64,000 nucleotides of DNA. Origin: Paraburkholderia ginsengiterrae. GTDB taxonomy: Bacteria; Pseudomonadota; Gammaproteobacteria; Burkholderiales; Burkholderiaceae. The stretch is from positions 1 to 64,000 of the forward strand of contig NZ_LXKA01000331.1 of assembly GCF_001645125.1 (NCBI RefSeq). Reading direction: 5' to 3'. The notes under the pieces were generated by a model. That model saw only the letters and a program-made list of their open reading frames with translations, searched no databases and was not told where the DNA came from. The position numbers were made by a program, and so were the translations under genes. Shown here piece after piece: positions 1 to 8,758 of this stretch; within the stretch, counting starts at the first letter, position 1; each line of letters begins with the position of its first letter.

Positions 1-54
1 GAGATGAAATACGTGTTTGCCCAGGTCAATTCCAATCAGTGTCACGTCGTGCAT
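1..54 (-). CDS. IS110-family transposase, N-terminal fragment
   Basis: On the minus strand the first codons read MHDVTLIGIDLGKHVFHL, which is the typical start of IS110-family transposases, where the first catalytic aspartate of the RuvC-like DEDD domain lies in the motif GIDLGK. A strong ribosome binding site, GAGGAGG, sits 5 bases upstream of the ATG. The rest of the gene runs off the left edge, so completeness cannot be judged. IS110 elements usually lack terminal inverted repeats, so the element boundary cannot be placed, but it should lie a short distance to the right of this start. Confidence 0.85.
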   Translation of the reverse strand, partial: MHDVTLIGIDLGKHVFHL

Positions 55-613
55 GATGGCCTCCTCGGAGGTGGGAAATTCCCCTAAGCGTAGATGCCCT
101 GAGGACGGGGGCGACCATCTCATTAGTCACAGCGTTTCGGAAGTGAAAATGTTAGCGACCGAGCATGGTGCCCTGACAGGCATCCGATTCGCACTGACAC
201 GCGTAGCGTTTCTTGGGGTTGTCGTACTTTCCGTGCAAAAATCTGGTGCCTTGATCCTGAAAATCCATACCGATCAAGTACTTGCACAATCGCTGAATGT
301 GCGAACGCCGCCGAACGGCCGAGCCTTGCTGCAAGCAGCTCTGCGCACGGCTACCGCCAGATACTGCATGGAAAGTACGACAACCCCGCGTCTGGCTCCC
401 GTTTCTTCTTGCCTCAACAGCAGCGTTTCGTCCACGTGAGATTGCGTCGCGACACCGGATCGATGAAGCCCAGCGCGTCCAAGTGCGCCGTCAATCCAGT
501 CGCCGGACATTTTGCGTGTCGGCAACTGTTGCTCGTCTCGAACGCATCGCTGGCCGGAGTTGCCCCCGCTCGCACTTCAGCCGAGTTGGCCAGTTGACAA
601 TGAGAGGTTGTGC
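55..613. other. Gene-poor stretch beside the insertion sequence
   Basis: Several overlapping reading frames occur on both strands, but none has a ribosome binding site, a recognisable domain or consistent codon use. The first part probably belongs to the non-coding end of the IS110 element. A minus-strand frame ending near 152 carries a stretch (RFLHGKYDNPKKRYACQCES) that looks protein-like, so a decayed gene cannot be excluded. I could not assign it. Confidence 0.4.
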
Positions 614-1402
614 ATGTCTATAGACGAACTCGGATTTCTTTCCAACGATGTTACGCATTGGATCGGCAAACATCGGGCAGATAACGCGGCGTGGTTTTCA
701 TTCGCAGAAAGGCTGAATCGTCTAGGACAGAGTCTGCTGCATGGATTGAGTGTGACCACCGGCGAGGGCCAAGATAGCCGTCTTCTCGCAATGCTATTGT
801 TTACAAGAACTCTTTCGAACTTCCAAGGCGCTATCCTGATGGCCGAGCGAGGCATGATTGTGGAAGCGCGAACACTCGCCAGAAGCTGTCTTGAAAGCAC
901 CTTCTGCCTCGCCGCAATGGAGTGTGGAAAGGAGGATTTTGCGAATGAGTTCCGACGCGCGACACTTCAAAGCAGGAAGGCGCGGGCTAATTTCATACTC
1001 AAAGTCCCCGATCGACTCCAGTATACCGACGTCGAATCGGCTGATCGATTGCGTGCGTATGCTGCGCGGCTAAACGAGTATCCTGAGGATCTTTCTAGTC
1101 TGAAATTTGAACAGCTTGCCGAGCGCGTTGGTCTTGCGGACATGTATTTGTTTTACCGACAGCTTTCCGCAGATTCTGCGCACCCGTCAATAGAGGCATT
1201 ATGCCGATACATCGGTGATGCTGGTAACGTGAAATGGGGGCCGAATTGTGACTCAACCGAGATCGGAGATACCGTAAACATCGCATGTCATTTTCTTATT
1301 GGAGCTTGTGCCTATATCAATGACATCGCACAAAATGACGAATTCGCGAACTCGCTCGGCGCACATTTCACTGAATACAAGGAGCTCAACGGGGTGAAAT
1401 AA
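614..1402 (+). CDS. DUF5677-like hypothetical protein
   Basis: This 262-residue protein is soluble and mostly helical, with no signal peptide. Residues about 55-110 resemble the DUF5677 family, in which a helix carrying an R-S-x-L-E-x-x-x-x-L type motif (here RSCLESTFCLAAM) is the conserved core. The function of that family is unknown. The ATG at 614 was preferred over a longer frame because GAGAGG lies 6 bases upstream. Codon use is less GC-biased than in the operons further right, and the gene sits next to an IS110 end and a gene-poor stretch, which fits accessory DNA. The family name is tentative. Confidence 0.6.
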   Translation: MSIDELGFLSNDVTHWIGKHRADNAAWFSFAERLNRLGQSLLHGLSVTTGEGQDSRLLAMLLFTRTLSNFQGAILMAERGMIVEARTLARSCLESTFCLAAMECGKEDFANEFRRATLQSRKARANFILKVPDRLQYTDVESADRLRAYAARLNEYPEDLSSLKFEQLAERVGLADMYLFYRQLSADSAHPSIEALCRYIGDAGNVKWGPNCDSTEIGDTVNIACHFLIGACAYINDIAQNDEFANSLGAHFTEYKELNGVK

Positions 1403-1893
1403 TCCCGCAGTCGCGCGGGGCACTGCGAGCGGCCGCTCAGGGTCGAAAGGGTGAATTTGCGGATCGAGAAGGCCGCCACTCGGATGCTCAAACCACCGCC
1501 GTCGGCAATCGGCCACATTGCTGACCTAGAGTTCAGCCGGCCCCAGTGGCGGCAATGGCCGAAAATCAGACGCCAAAGCCACTGGTCCTTTGCACACGTG
1601 CCGGCCTCGCGGTTCATATTCTACTTAACTCTCCGTCATGCAATATTTTAAGACGCGTTACCGTGACCGAGCGCTCAGGATCTGCTTTAACCCGTCAATT
1701 TACTCGCGGACCAATTAATTTAAAATCAAAGGCTTAGACATGAACTGCAAATTAATTCACTTTCTGACTAATTTCTGCAAAAAATTCTCAATTTCTGATT
1801 TAACGATTTGCGCGACCACCCAAGATCACCCCCTACTTACCATTCAACTTCTCCTTTAAATTTGTCCGCCTTTTGCTTTAATTGACAGGTGAC
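1403..1893. other. Intergenic stretch, AT-rich in its right half
   Basis: No gene is supported here. The left part (1403-1620) is GC-rich with short shadow frames only. From about 1625 to 1890 the sequence becomes clearly AT-rich with runs such as TTTAAAATCAAAG, unlike nearly all of the window. No promoter or RNA could be named with confidence. Confidence 0.4.
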
Positions 1894-1944
1894 GACTAAT
1901 AACGCGGAAGCTGGAATTTCTTTTCAACTTCCGCTTTATTAGTC
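1894..1944 (-). terminator. Large hairpin overlapping the MFS stop codon
   Basis: The arms 1894-1916 and about 1922-1944 pair over more than 20 bases with a few mismatches around a very short loop. The right arm includes the TAA stop of the minus-strand transporter gene at 1939-1941. There is no clear T-run on either side, so it may act as a transcript-end stabilising or Rho-associated hairpin rather than a classical intrinsic terminator. Confidence 0.5.
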
Positions 1945-3198
1945 ACCCTGACCCACCCCAACCAATCTGAGAACAAACGCAGCTCCGCTAAACACGAACC
2001 CTACGACACAAACACCCGTCCATCCGCCCACGGACCACGCCGCCCCCGACAACATCGCCCCCAACGCGCCGCCAACAAAAAACACACCGACAAACAACCC
2101 ATTGAGCCGTCCGCGCGCAGCAGGGTTCATCAGGTTGATCGCGCGCCGGCCTAGCGTCTGGTCGGTGACCACACCGGCATCGAGCGCGGCCGCTCCCGCA
2201 ACCAGCAGCGCAACCGCCAGTGCCGGATGATGGCTCGCCGAGAAACCACCCCAACCCGCCCCTGCCACGCCGATGACCACCATCGCGGCGAGCATGGTCA
2301 GATGACCTGAGATCAGCGCCGCGCGACCCGCCCCGCGGTCGCCCGCACGACCCGCAAGCGGCGTCACGATCGCGCCCGCCGCGCCCGCCAGTGCGAATAG
2401 CGCAATGCCGTTCAGACTGAAGCTGAACGGCGGCTGCACAAGCCGCAGGCCGATCGCGGTCCAGAACGCGCTGAACGCCCCCATGCCCAACGCAGCCGAT
2501 GCAGCGTTTCGTTGCAACACCCGCTCGGTTCGCAGCATGGTCCACAACGAGCGCAACAGCGCCGGGTAACGCGTGGCGACTACCGGCAAGCGCACGGGCA
2601 GCTTGAAGTAGAGAACCACGGCGAGCACCGCGTCGATCAAAGCAGCGAGGCCATAGAAGGCACGCCAGCCGAGCGCGCCGGCGATCACGCTCGCAGCCGG
2701 GCGCGACAACAGGATGCCGAGCATCAGTCCGCTCATCACGTTGCCGACAGCCCGCCCGCGATGGCTTTCCGACGCCATCGCAGCCGCCATGGGCACGAGC
2801 ATCTGAATCACGCTGGATGTCGCGCCGGCCAGAAATATGGCGAGCAGAAACACACCGCGCGAATCAGTAACCATCGCAACCGCGAGACAACCGGCGCAGC
2901 ACGCAAGTGTCCGAACGATCAGACGGCGGTTCTCAAGCAAATCGCACAACGGCACCAGCAGCACCAAACCGAGCGCATAACCGAGTTGCGGAAGCATGGC
3001 GACAAGTCCCGTCAACTCAGGGGCAAGGTGCAGGCTGCGGCCGATCGAACCGGTCAGCGGCTGCGCGGCAAACAGATTCACGACGATCACGCCCACTGCC
3101 GTCCCAAAGAACAAAGTGAGCAGTGCCGTGAGTTGCTGTGGGGACTCGGCCTCCTGCGTCGCGACAACGCAGGCGGGATTTTCGACGGATGAGTTCAT
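1939..3198 (-). CDS. MFS transporter (DHA1-like exporter)
   Basis: The 419-residue protein has twelve predicted hydrophobic segments and the major-facilitator fold. After the second helix it has a loop GYALGLVLLVPLCDLLENRR, matching the usual G-x-x-x-D-x-x-x-R-R/K motif A with some divergence. The first helix is preceded by a roughly 25-residue hydrophilic N-terminus. The family normally exports drugs or metabolites by proton antiport across the inner membrane; the substrate cannot be told. It is divergently transcribed from a LysR regulator across a 98-base gap, the usual arrangement for a LysR-controlled exporter. Confidence 0.85.
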   Translation of the reverse strand: MNSSVENPACVVATQEAESPQQLTALLTLFFGTAVGVIVVNLFAAQPLTGSIGRSLHLAPELTGLVAMLPQLGYALGLVLLVPLCDLLENRRLIVRTLACCAGCLAVAMVTDSRGVFLLAIFLAGATSSVIQMLVPMAAAMASESHRGRAVGNVMSGLMLGILLSRPAASVIAGALGWRAFYGLAALIDAVLAVVLYFKLPVRLPVVATRYPALLRSLWTMLRTERVLQRNAASAALGMGAFSAFWTAIGLRLVQPPFSFSLNGIALFALAGAAGAIVTPLAGRAGDRGAGRAALISGHLTMLAAMVVIGVAGAGWGGFSASHHPALAVALLVAGAAALDAGVVTDQTLGRRAINLMNPAARGRLNGLFVGVFFVGGALGAMLSGAAWSVGGWTGVCVVGFVFSGAAFVLRLVGVGQGD

Positions 3199-3296
3199 TG
3201 ACCGGCGCTCTCAAGACAGAGTTGAAAAACTCATCCTAGTGATTCACTCAATATGCGACAATTGAAATATGTTGATAATGATTATGCGAATTAATT
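3199..3296. promoter_or_regulatory. Divergent MFS/LysR promoter region
   Basis: This 98-base gap between two divergent genes is AT-rich from about 3240 to 3296 and must hold both promoters. An imperfect dyad, CAATTGAAATATGTTG, lies at 3259-3274, and is a weak candidate for the LysR binding site. No clear pair of -35 and -10 boxes could be fixed. Confidence 0.45.
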
Positions 3297-4223
3297 TTGA
3301 ATACGCGCGATCTTGAGGCGTTCGTTGCCGTCGTCGAAAGCGGGTCGATGGTGCGCGCTGCGGAAAAACTTCATCTCACACAGCCTGGCCTGACACGGCG
3401 GGTGCAAAACCTTGAGAGCACGCTGGGCACCGAGCTGCTCGATCGCCAAAGCAAGCCGCTCAAACCAACCGCGGCGGGCAACGAGGTCTATGCGCTCGCG
3501 CGCACCGTGTTGCGCGCGGTGGACGATCTGTTGTCGGTTGCGTCGCCTGAAAGCGAGCCTGCCGGCGAGTTGAGAATTGGCATGCCGCCGTTTCTTGCCG
3601 AGGTCGCGCTGGAAAAACCCGTCGATCTGCTGCGTAGCGTCTTTCCGCGGCTGACGCTACGCGTTACGGCGGGTTGGTCACCGGGCCTCGTGCAGAGCCT
3701 TGAACGCGCATCGCTCGATGCGGCGATCGTGCTGATGCCGTCCGACTTTTCACCGCCCGAAACGTTGCACGCCACGCCGCTCGCGTTCGTGCCGACTGTG
3801 GTCGTCGCGGCGCACTCGCTGGGTCTGTCCAACAAGCCGACGACGCTGGCGGAGTTATCGAAACGCGAGTGGATCCTGAATCAGGATGGCTGTGGCATGC
3901 GTTCGGCACTGAGACGGGCGCTGGAGGCGGCTGGACTCCCCTTTAACGTCGCTGTCGAAGCGTTTGGCTCCGACTTGCAACTGTCGCTGGTTGCGCGCGG
4001 CATCGGCATTGGACTCGTCACACCAGATCTGCTCGAGCGCTCCGTCCATCGCTCGGCACTCAGGATCGTCGAGACCACGGACTTTCACGCGGGGATCGAC
4101 GTCTGGTTCATTCATGGCTCGCTTCCCGGCCGGCTCATGCGCCCCGTCGATCTATTGCGGCAATCACTGAACGAGGTGCTGACCGCAAGCGGAATGGCGA
4201 TGTACGAAGAGCGTGCACGATAG
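3297..4223 (+). CDS. LysR-family transcriptional regulator
   Basis: This 308-residue protein starts with a winged helix-turn-helix of the LysR type (residues 1-60), with the expected GSMVRAAEKLHLTQPGLTRR recognition region, followed by a linker helix and a periplasmic-binding-protein-like effector domain (about 90-300). The start is TTG, placed at the normal distance from the HTH (MNTRDLEAFVAVVE), and no in-frame ATG lies upstream. It most likely controls the divergent MFS exporter. The effector is not predictable from sequence. Confidence 0.9.
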   Translation: MNTRDLEAFVAVVESGSMVRAAEKLHLTQPGLTRRVQNLESTLGTELLDRQSKPLKPTAAGNEVYALARTVLRAVDDLLSVASPESEPAGELRIGMPPFLAEVALEKPVDLLRSVFPRLTLRVTAGWSPGLVQSLERASLDAAIVLMPSDFSPPETLHATPLAFVPTVVVAAHSLGLSNKPTTLAELSKREWILNQDGCGMRSALRRALEAAGLPFNVAVEAFGSDLQLSLVARGIGIGLVTPDLLERSVHRSALRIVETTDFHAGIDVWFIHGSLPGRLMRPVDLLRQSLNEVLTASGMAMYEERAR

Positions 4224-4301
4224 ACAAACGACGAGAAAGCATGCCGACGTGCGAGCCAAAGCGCGCCAAACTGATCAAAGCCGAGGTGACGATGCGAAGC
4301 T

Positions 4302-4961
4302 TCACACCGCATTGAGCACCACTGAAAGCGCCCCCACCAGCACGAGACTCCACGCCCAGATCACGTCCAGATTGAACCAGCTTCGAGACACGAATTTGAG
4401 CCCCAGGTACCGGTAGACCAACCAGGCAAACAATCCGCCGACAGCCGCCATAGCAACGGCATGAACACCGGAGACAAGCAGCGCCATGCGCAGATTCGTT
4501 TCCATCAGAGCTTGCGCGGCCAGGTGCCCCGAACCCATGTCATCAGCGCGGCAAAGTCCGAGATAGACCGGTACGAGCATCAGCCCGGCACCGTGCGCGA
4601 TGGCAACGGCAAAAGACCATAGAGCGAGCCGAGCCGGCGGGATTCGCGCAAGCACACGGGGATGGCGTCTGCGGATCAGCAAAAAGACGCCGAAGCCGAT
4701 AACGAGCACGCTGGCGCCGAGCTGAATTTCGCGCTGCCAGGCAAGCACGATTGCAAGCAAGGCGAACGGCAACATCACCACGAACATCGCGAGCACGTGC
4801 CCGGCAGCGAGATAGATGAGCGCGTGGAACAGTGCTCGCGCGCGCCGCTGCATCAACCCGTTCGCAACGGCGAGTGGCCACCCCATCGCCGGGTTAATGC
4901 CGTGATAGAAGCCACTCGCCAGGACGGCTAGCCACAGCCCGGTTTGCGACCAGCCGTCCAC
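4302..4961 (-). CDS. Integral membrane protein paired with SBP56
   Basis: This protein of about 219 residues has roughly six hydrophobic segments. Two of them carry small HG-type motifs, FYHGINPAMGW near the start and AHGAGLMLVP in the middle, reminiscent of metal or heme-handling membrane proteins such as the HupE/UreJ or DsbD-like classes, but I cannot assign it to a named family. It probably starts at GTG 4961 or in-frame TTG 4967. The TGA of the upstream SBP56 gene ends at 4964, only two bases away, so the two are almost certainly translated together. The longer reading frame that continues back inside SBP56 is arginine-rich and spurious. Confidence 0.65.
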   Translation of the reverse strand: MDGWSQTGLWLAVLASGFYHGINPAMGWPLAVANGLMQRRARALFHALIYLAAGHVLAMFVVMLPFALLAIVLAWQREIQLGASVLVIGFGVFLLIRRRHPRVLARIPPARLALWSFAVAIAHGAGLMLVPVYLGLCRADDMGSGHLAAQALMETNLRMALLVSGVHAVAMAAVGGLFAWLVYRYLGLKFVSRSWFNLDVIWAWSLVLVGALSVVLNAV

Positions 4962-4963
4962 GC

Positions 4964-6370
4964 TCAAACGCCCACCGACGGGTAGCAGAACGAATCTGTA
5001 GAGCAGTCTCCGCCTTCGAGCCGGATCTGGTGCGCCCGGTATCCATCGGGAAAATCCACCCAATAATCGTCGGCCAGAGCGAGGCCGCCGCCCGAATCGG
5101 CCCGCGCCATGACCTGTGCCGCGGGCACGCCGTCCGGGTAGAACTGATTGTCCCAAGTGGAATAGAGCGAGTTGGTCCAATAAACGCGCTTGCCGTCGCG
5201 GCTGATCTCGACCATCTGCGGACCACCCGCGAAAGTTTTACCGTTGGCATGCGGTGTGCGCCGCGCGATCCCGCCAATATGTACCGATCCGGTGAGCTTC
5301 GGCTTGCGGGGTTCCGTCACGTCGTACTGGCGCATCTCGCCCGTGCCCCAGCAGGCGACATAGAGGAATTTGTCGTCGATGGATAAATCGATATCCGTAA
5401 CGAGCGGCGGCACCGCGCCGAAGCCTTGCAGCAATGGCGGCAGCAATTCCGCCGCAGCAGGCTCGGGCGGGATGGTCGCCGTCTTCTCGATGTGAAACTG
5501 TCCACCCTCGCGCCACCAGGTCCAGATCGACCCTTCCAGATTGGTCGTGTCGATCACCACGCCGATAAAGCCGTACTCGCGGCTAGGATCGTGAGCGGGC
5601 CGCACTTCGAGCGCCATCTGATGATTTGCGCCAAGATCGAGGGTCTGCACATTGCGCCTGCCGCGCAGATCCCAGAAGTGGATACGGTGTCCGTATTTGT
5701 TCGACAGCAGGTCTTCGGCAACGATGCCGTTTTCGAACTGCGGCGGCAAAGCCCACTCGCTCGACACCATATAGTCGCGCGGCAGATTCCACCAGAAGTC
5801 GTAGTGTTTCTCCTGCGGCCCGCGTTCGATTTCCCAGCGCCCAAGCACCTCGAATGTTTCGCAATCCATGATAAAAATACCCGGCGGCCCGTCGGTGCCG
5901 TCTTTCCCGCCGCCGCCGAGCGTGCTTACGTAAATGCCTTCGGGACCGCAATGGACCGTATGCGGACGCGAGTAGCCCGTCTTGCGGAAAATCTCTTCAG
6001 GTTCGATGATTTTGTGAATCCGCGCCTGGGTCGGATGCGGCTGGGTATCCACGATATAAATGCGGGACGAGCGCATGCCCGGAATAATCAGGTAGCGCCG
6101 CTCGAGGAACGCGTGGCCGGTTAATGGCGAGAGCGCCGAGGAACAGGCATTCCATCCGAAATGATGGAACTCGTCCCCCTTGTAAGGCACCGGCACCGTG
6201 TGAACGACCCGGCCGTATGTCGGCGAGCCGGGCTTCACATCAATGACAGCGAGTGCGTCGGGCTGCGAGAAATCAGGGCTGAGAAGCACTGTGTAAGCGT
6301 ACTCTTCCGCCGGCGCATCCATCGCCAGTTTCGGCGAGGCGTGAAACGTAGGATCCGGGCGCATTCCCAT
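4964..6370 (-). CDS. Selenium-binding protein SBP56 / methanethiol oxidase
   Basis: The 468-residue protein is a close match in length and motifs to the SBP56 family, whose bacterial (MtoX) and human (SELENBP1) members oxidise methanethiol to formaldehyde, hydrogen sulfide and hydrogen peroxide. Recognisable signatures are KGDEFHHFGWNACSS, RPHTVHCGPEG, HYDFWWNLPRDYM and the C-terminal GGPQMVEISRDGKRVYWTNS and LEGGDCSTD. Histidines in these motifs are the expected copper ligands. I prefer the ATG at 6370, with AAGGAG 9 bases upstream, over the longer TTG frame. No signal peptide is evident, whereas characterised MtoX is periplasmic. It is followed by a co-translated membrane protein. Confidence 0.88.
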   Translation of the reverse strand: MGMRPDPTFHASPKLAMDAPAEEYAYTVLLSPDFSQPDALAVIDVKPGSPTYGRVVHTVPVPYKGDEFHHFGWNACSSALSPLTGHAFLERRYLIIPGMRSSRIYIVDTQPHPTQARIHKIIEPEEIFRKTGYSRPHTVHCGPEGIYVSTLGGGGKDGTDGPPGIFIMDCETFEVLGRWEIERGPQEKHYDFWWNLPRDYMVSSEWALPPQFENGIVAEDLLSNKYGHRIHFWDLRGRRNVQTLDLGANHQMALEVRPAHDPSREYGFIGVVIDTTNLEGSIWTWWREGGQFHIEKTATIPPEPAAAELLPPLLQGFGAVPPLVTDIDLSIDDKFLYVACWGTGEMRQYDVTEPRKPKLTGSVHIGGIARRTPHANGKTFAGGPQMVEISRDGKRVYWTNSLYSTWDNQFYPDGVPAAQVMARADSGGGLALADDYWVDFPDGYRAHQIRLEGGDCSTDSFCYPSVGV

Positions 6371-6463
6371 GATGGCAGTCTCCTTGTCGTACGCCAACGA
6401 GGGCGTGGTCAGCCCAATTTACCGGCGCGCGGAGCGCACGACAAAGAAGCAAATTCCATACGT

Positions 6464-6916
6464 TTATCTGCTGAAGTAATAAACGCGACGCTCTAACGCG
6501 CCGGGCGAGTCGCACCCTTTTCGATTCGCGTGGACTCGACCCTCAATACTTCGTCGATGCGCTGGTTGATCACCCGCGCGGCGCCCGCCGCCGCGCCAGA
6601 CGCGCGGCAGGTCGTCGATGCATTTTTCGACGTGGCCGTCAGGCACGTCCGTATCGATTCCGTCGTGTCCGTCGGTGTGCGTCACGACTTTGATTTTAGG
6701 TCCGAGAAAGCGCATTCCGCCGAGTGTAAACAGCGACCAGACGCCATTGCCTGCGTGGATCGCCTGGACGACTTGTTCCACCTCGACAACCTCGAGGGCG
6801 GACAGCCATTCATTGGTTTTTGGATTGACGTGGGCCCAGCGCAGGTGGGTAACGCGGTCGGTAACGGGGTCAATGCGTACGCCATCGATTGCAAACGTAG
6901 TCATGTCGAACTCCAT
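6464..6916 (-). CDS. Small DUF3892-like protein, 3' part probably frameshifted
   Basis: From ATG 6916 (AAGG 4 bases upstream) the frame encodes a beta-rich domain beginning MEFDMTTFAIDGVRID with AHVNPKTNEWLSALEV in the middle, resembling DUF3892-type small proteins. After about residue 100 this frame turns arginine-rich and loses its G/C bias at third codon positions. The frame one base further on then shows strong third-position bias and reads a plausible helical tail (RVINQRIDEVLRVEST) to a TAG at 6493-6495. A one-base insertion around 6585-6605 in a GC-rich run would explain this, whether mutation, sequencing error or programmed slip. The coordinates given are those of the uncorrected frame. 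Confidence 0.55.
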   Translation of the reverse strand: MEFDMTTFAIDGVRIDPVTDRVTHLRWAHVNPKTNEWLSALEVVEVEQVVQAIHAGNGVWSLFTLGGMRFLGPKIKVVTHTDGHDGIDTDVPDGHVEKCIDDLPRVWRGGGRRAGDQPAHRRSIEGRVHANRKGCDSPGALERRVYYFSR

Positions 6917-7179
6917 CGTCCTTACCTCAGGAACTAATCGTAGCACTTCGTCGGTACGATTTTCATGTTGCTGCAAAACCCGCCGTACCGGCTCACTACG
7001 TGATCTCGTGCGCGGACGCCGCAACCGGCCGTGCTAGGCTAAGTGCGGAGATTGCGCCGGTGCAACAATGAAGCCGGTGTCAGGAAAAACATCGAAATTG
7101 TGCGTTGCATGAATATCCGCGTCCGCACCCTCGTTCAGGTTGAACGCAGGCGACATAAGGTGGACACAAGGGTGGATCG

Positions 7180-8685
7180 ATGATCGACGTCAACCGGCGT
7201 TTTGTCTGGCGGTATCGGCGGTGCGCCGTGCTCTTCGGCTGCACCGCACTCGCCGGCTGCATGGTCGGTCCGGACTACCACTCTCCCCCGGCGCCCGCTA
7301 CGGACGCGTACACCTCCACGCCTTTGCCCGACCAGACGGCCTCCGCGCCGGGGGCCGCCGGCTTGCCGCAGCGCTTCGCGCCCGGACAGGATATTCCGGC
7401 GGCCTGGTGGACGCTATTCCATTGCGAGCCGCTCGACACGCTGATTCGCGAAGCTTTCACCAACAGTCCGAACGTTGCGGCGGCGCAGGCCGCTTTGCGG
7501 CAAGCCCACGAAACTTACGTGGCGCAAGCCGGTGGCACGCTTTTGCCCAGCGTCGATGCGCAACTGGGTGCCACGCGCGAGAAGTTGAATGGGATCGCGT
7601 TTGGCCAGCCGGGATTGACTGAGGAATTCAATCTCTACAACGCGTCGGTCAATGTGTCGTACAAACTCGATGTATTCGGCGGAACACGGCGCGAACTCGA
7701 AGCATTGCACGCGCAAGTCGACTACCAGTCCTATCAGTTGCAGGCCGCCTATCTTGCGATGTCGGCCAATATCGTGACGGCGGCGGTCAAGGAAGCGTCG
7801 CTGCGAGCGCAGATCGACGCCACCGAGCGGATCGCCACAGAGGAAGACGAACAACTCGCAGTACTCAGCAAACAGTTCGATCTGGGCGGCGTCAGCCGCA
7901 CTGCGGTGCTCGCGCAGCAAACGCTGGTCGCGCAAACCCGCGCGACGCTGCCGCCCCTCCTGCAACAGCTCGACCAGGCGCGCCACCAGCTCGCCGTGCT
8001 GGCCGGCAAGCTGCCGAGCGACGCCACCCTGCCCGAATTCAGGCTCGACATGTTTTCGTTGCCCGTGACGCTGCCGGTGAGCCTGCCGTCGGCTCTGGTG
8101 CGGCAGCGGCCCGACATCCTCGCCGCCGACGCCGTGCTGCATCAGGCGAGCGCGCAAGTCGGCGTGGCCACGGCCGCCATGTATCCGCAGATCACACTGT
8201 CCGCCAGCTATGGCGCCGAGGCGCTCACGCCCGCGCAGGTTTTCAGGGCCGGCAGCACGATCTGGAGCCTGGGCGGCAGCCTGCTGCAACCGCTCTTTCA
8301 CGGCGGCCAGCTGAGCGCGCAAAAGCGCGCGGCCGAGGCGGCGTACGAGCAGGCCGATGCGCAGTACCGCGAAACGGTATTGCTGGCGTTCCAGAACGTG
8401 GCGGATTCGCTGCGCGCGCTCGATCACGACGCCACCGGCCTGAAGGCCCAGACCGACGCATGGCACGCCGCCAGCGACTCGCTCGACCTGACGCGCGGAC
8501 AGTACCGGGTGGGCGGCGTGAGCTACCTGTCGCTGCTCGACGCTCAACGCCAGTACCAGCAAACGGTGGTGAGCCTCGCACAGGCGCAGGCGTCGCGTTA
8601 CGCCGATACCGCGGCGCTGTTTCAGGCGCTCGGCGGCGGCTGGTGGAACGCCTCGAGCGCGCCCGGCGCTCCCGCAACGCAATGA
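7180..8685 (+). CDS. RND efflux outer-membrane lipoprotein (NodT/OprM type)
   Basis: This 501-residue protein is the outer-membrane channel of a tripartite efflux pump. It has a lipoprotein signal with lipobox LAGC (Cys27), the typical MVGPDYHSPP start of the mature protein, and two repeats of the outer-membrane-efflux domain (about 80-270 and 290-490). The second contains RQRPDILAADAVLHQASAQV, a hallmark of the family. A ribosome binding site AAGGGTGG precedes the ATG. It is the first gene of an OMF-adaptor-pump operon, 73 bases ahead of the adaptor. The more usual order has the outer-membrane gene last. Confidence 0.93.
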   Translation: MIDVNRRFVWRYRRCAVLFGCTALAGCMVGPDYHSPPAPATDAYTSTPLPDQTASAPGAAGLPQRFAPGQDIPAAWWTLFHCEPLDTLIREAFTNSPNVAAAQAALRQAHETYVAQAGGTLLPSVDAQLGATREKLNGIAFGQPGLTEEFNLYNASVNVSYKLDVFGGTRRELEALHAQVDYQSYQLQAAYLAMSANIVTAAVKEASLRAQIDATERIATEEDEQLAVLSKQFDLGGVSRTAVLAQQTLVAQTRATLPPLLQQLDQARHQLAVLAGKLPSDATLPEFRLDMFSLPVTLPVSLPSALVRQRPDILAADAVLHQASAQVGVATAAMYPQITLSASYGAEALTPAQVFRAGSTIWSLGGSLLQPLFHGGQLSAQKRAAEAAYEQADAQYRETVLLAFQNVADSLRALDHDATGLKAQTDAWHAASDSLDLTRGQYRVGGVSYLSLLDAQRQYQQTVVSLAQAQASRYADTAALFQALGGGWWNASSAPGAPATQ

Positions 8686-8758
8686 CTCACGAGAACAGCG
8701 CACCCGCACGATCACTTCCGCGCCGGCGCGTCGCCCGTTGCCGAAGAAGGACATGACG

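Noticed and set aside
17-439. Plus-strand open frame of 140 residues next to the IS110 start
   Set aside because: It runs antisense through the transposase start, has no ribosome binding site and no recognisable domain.
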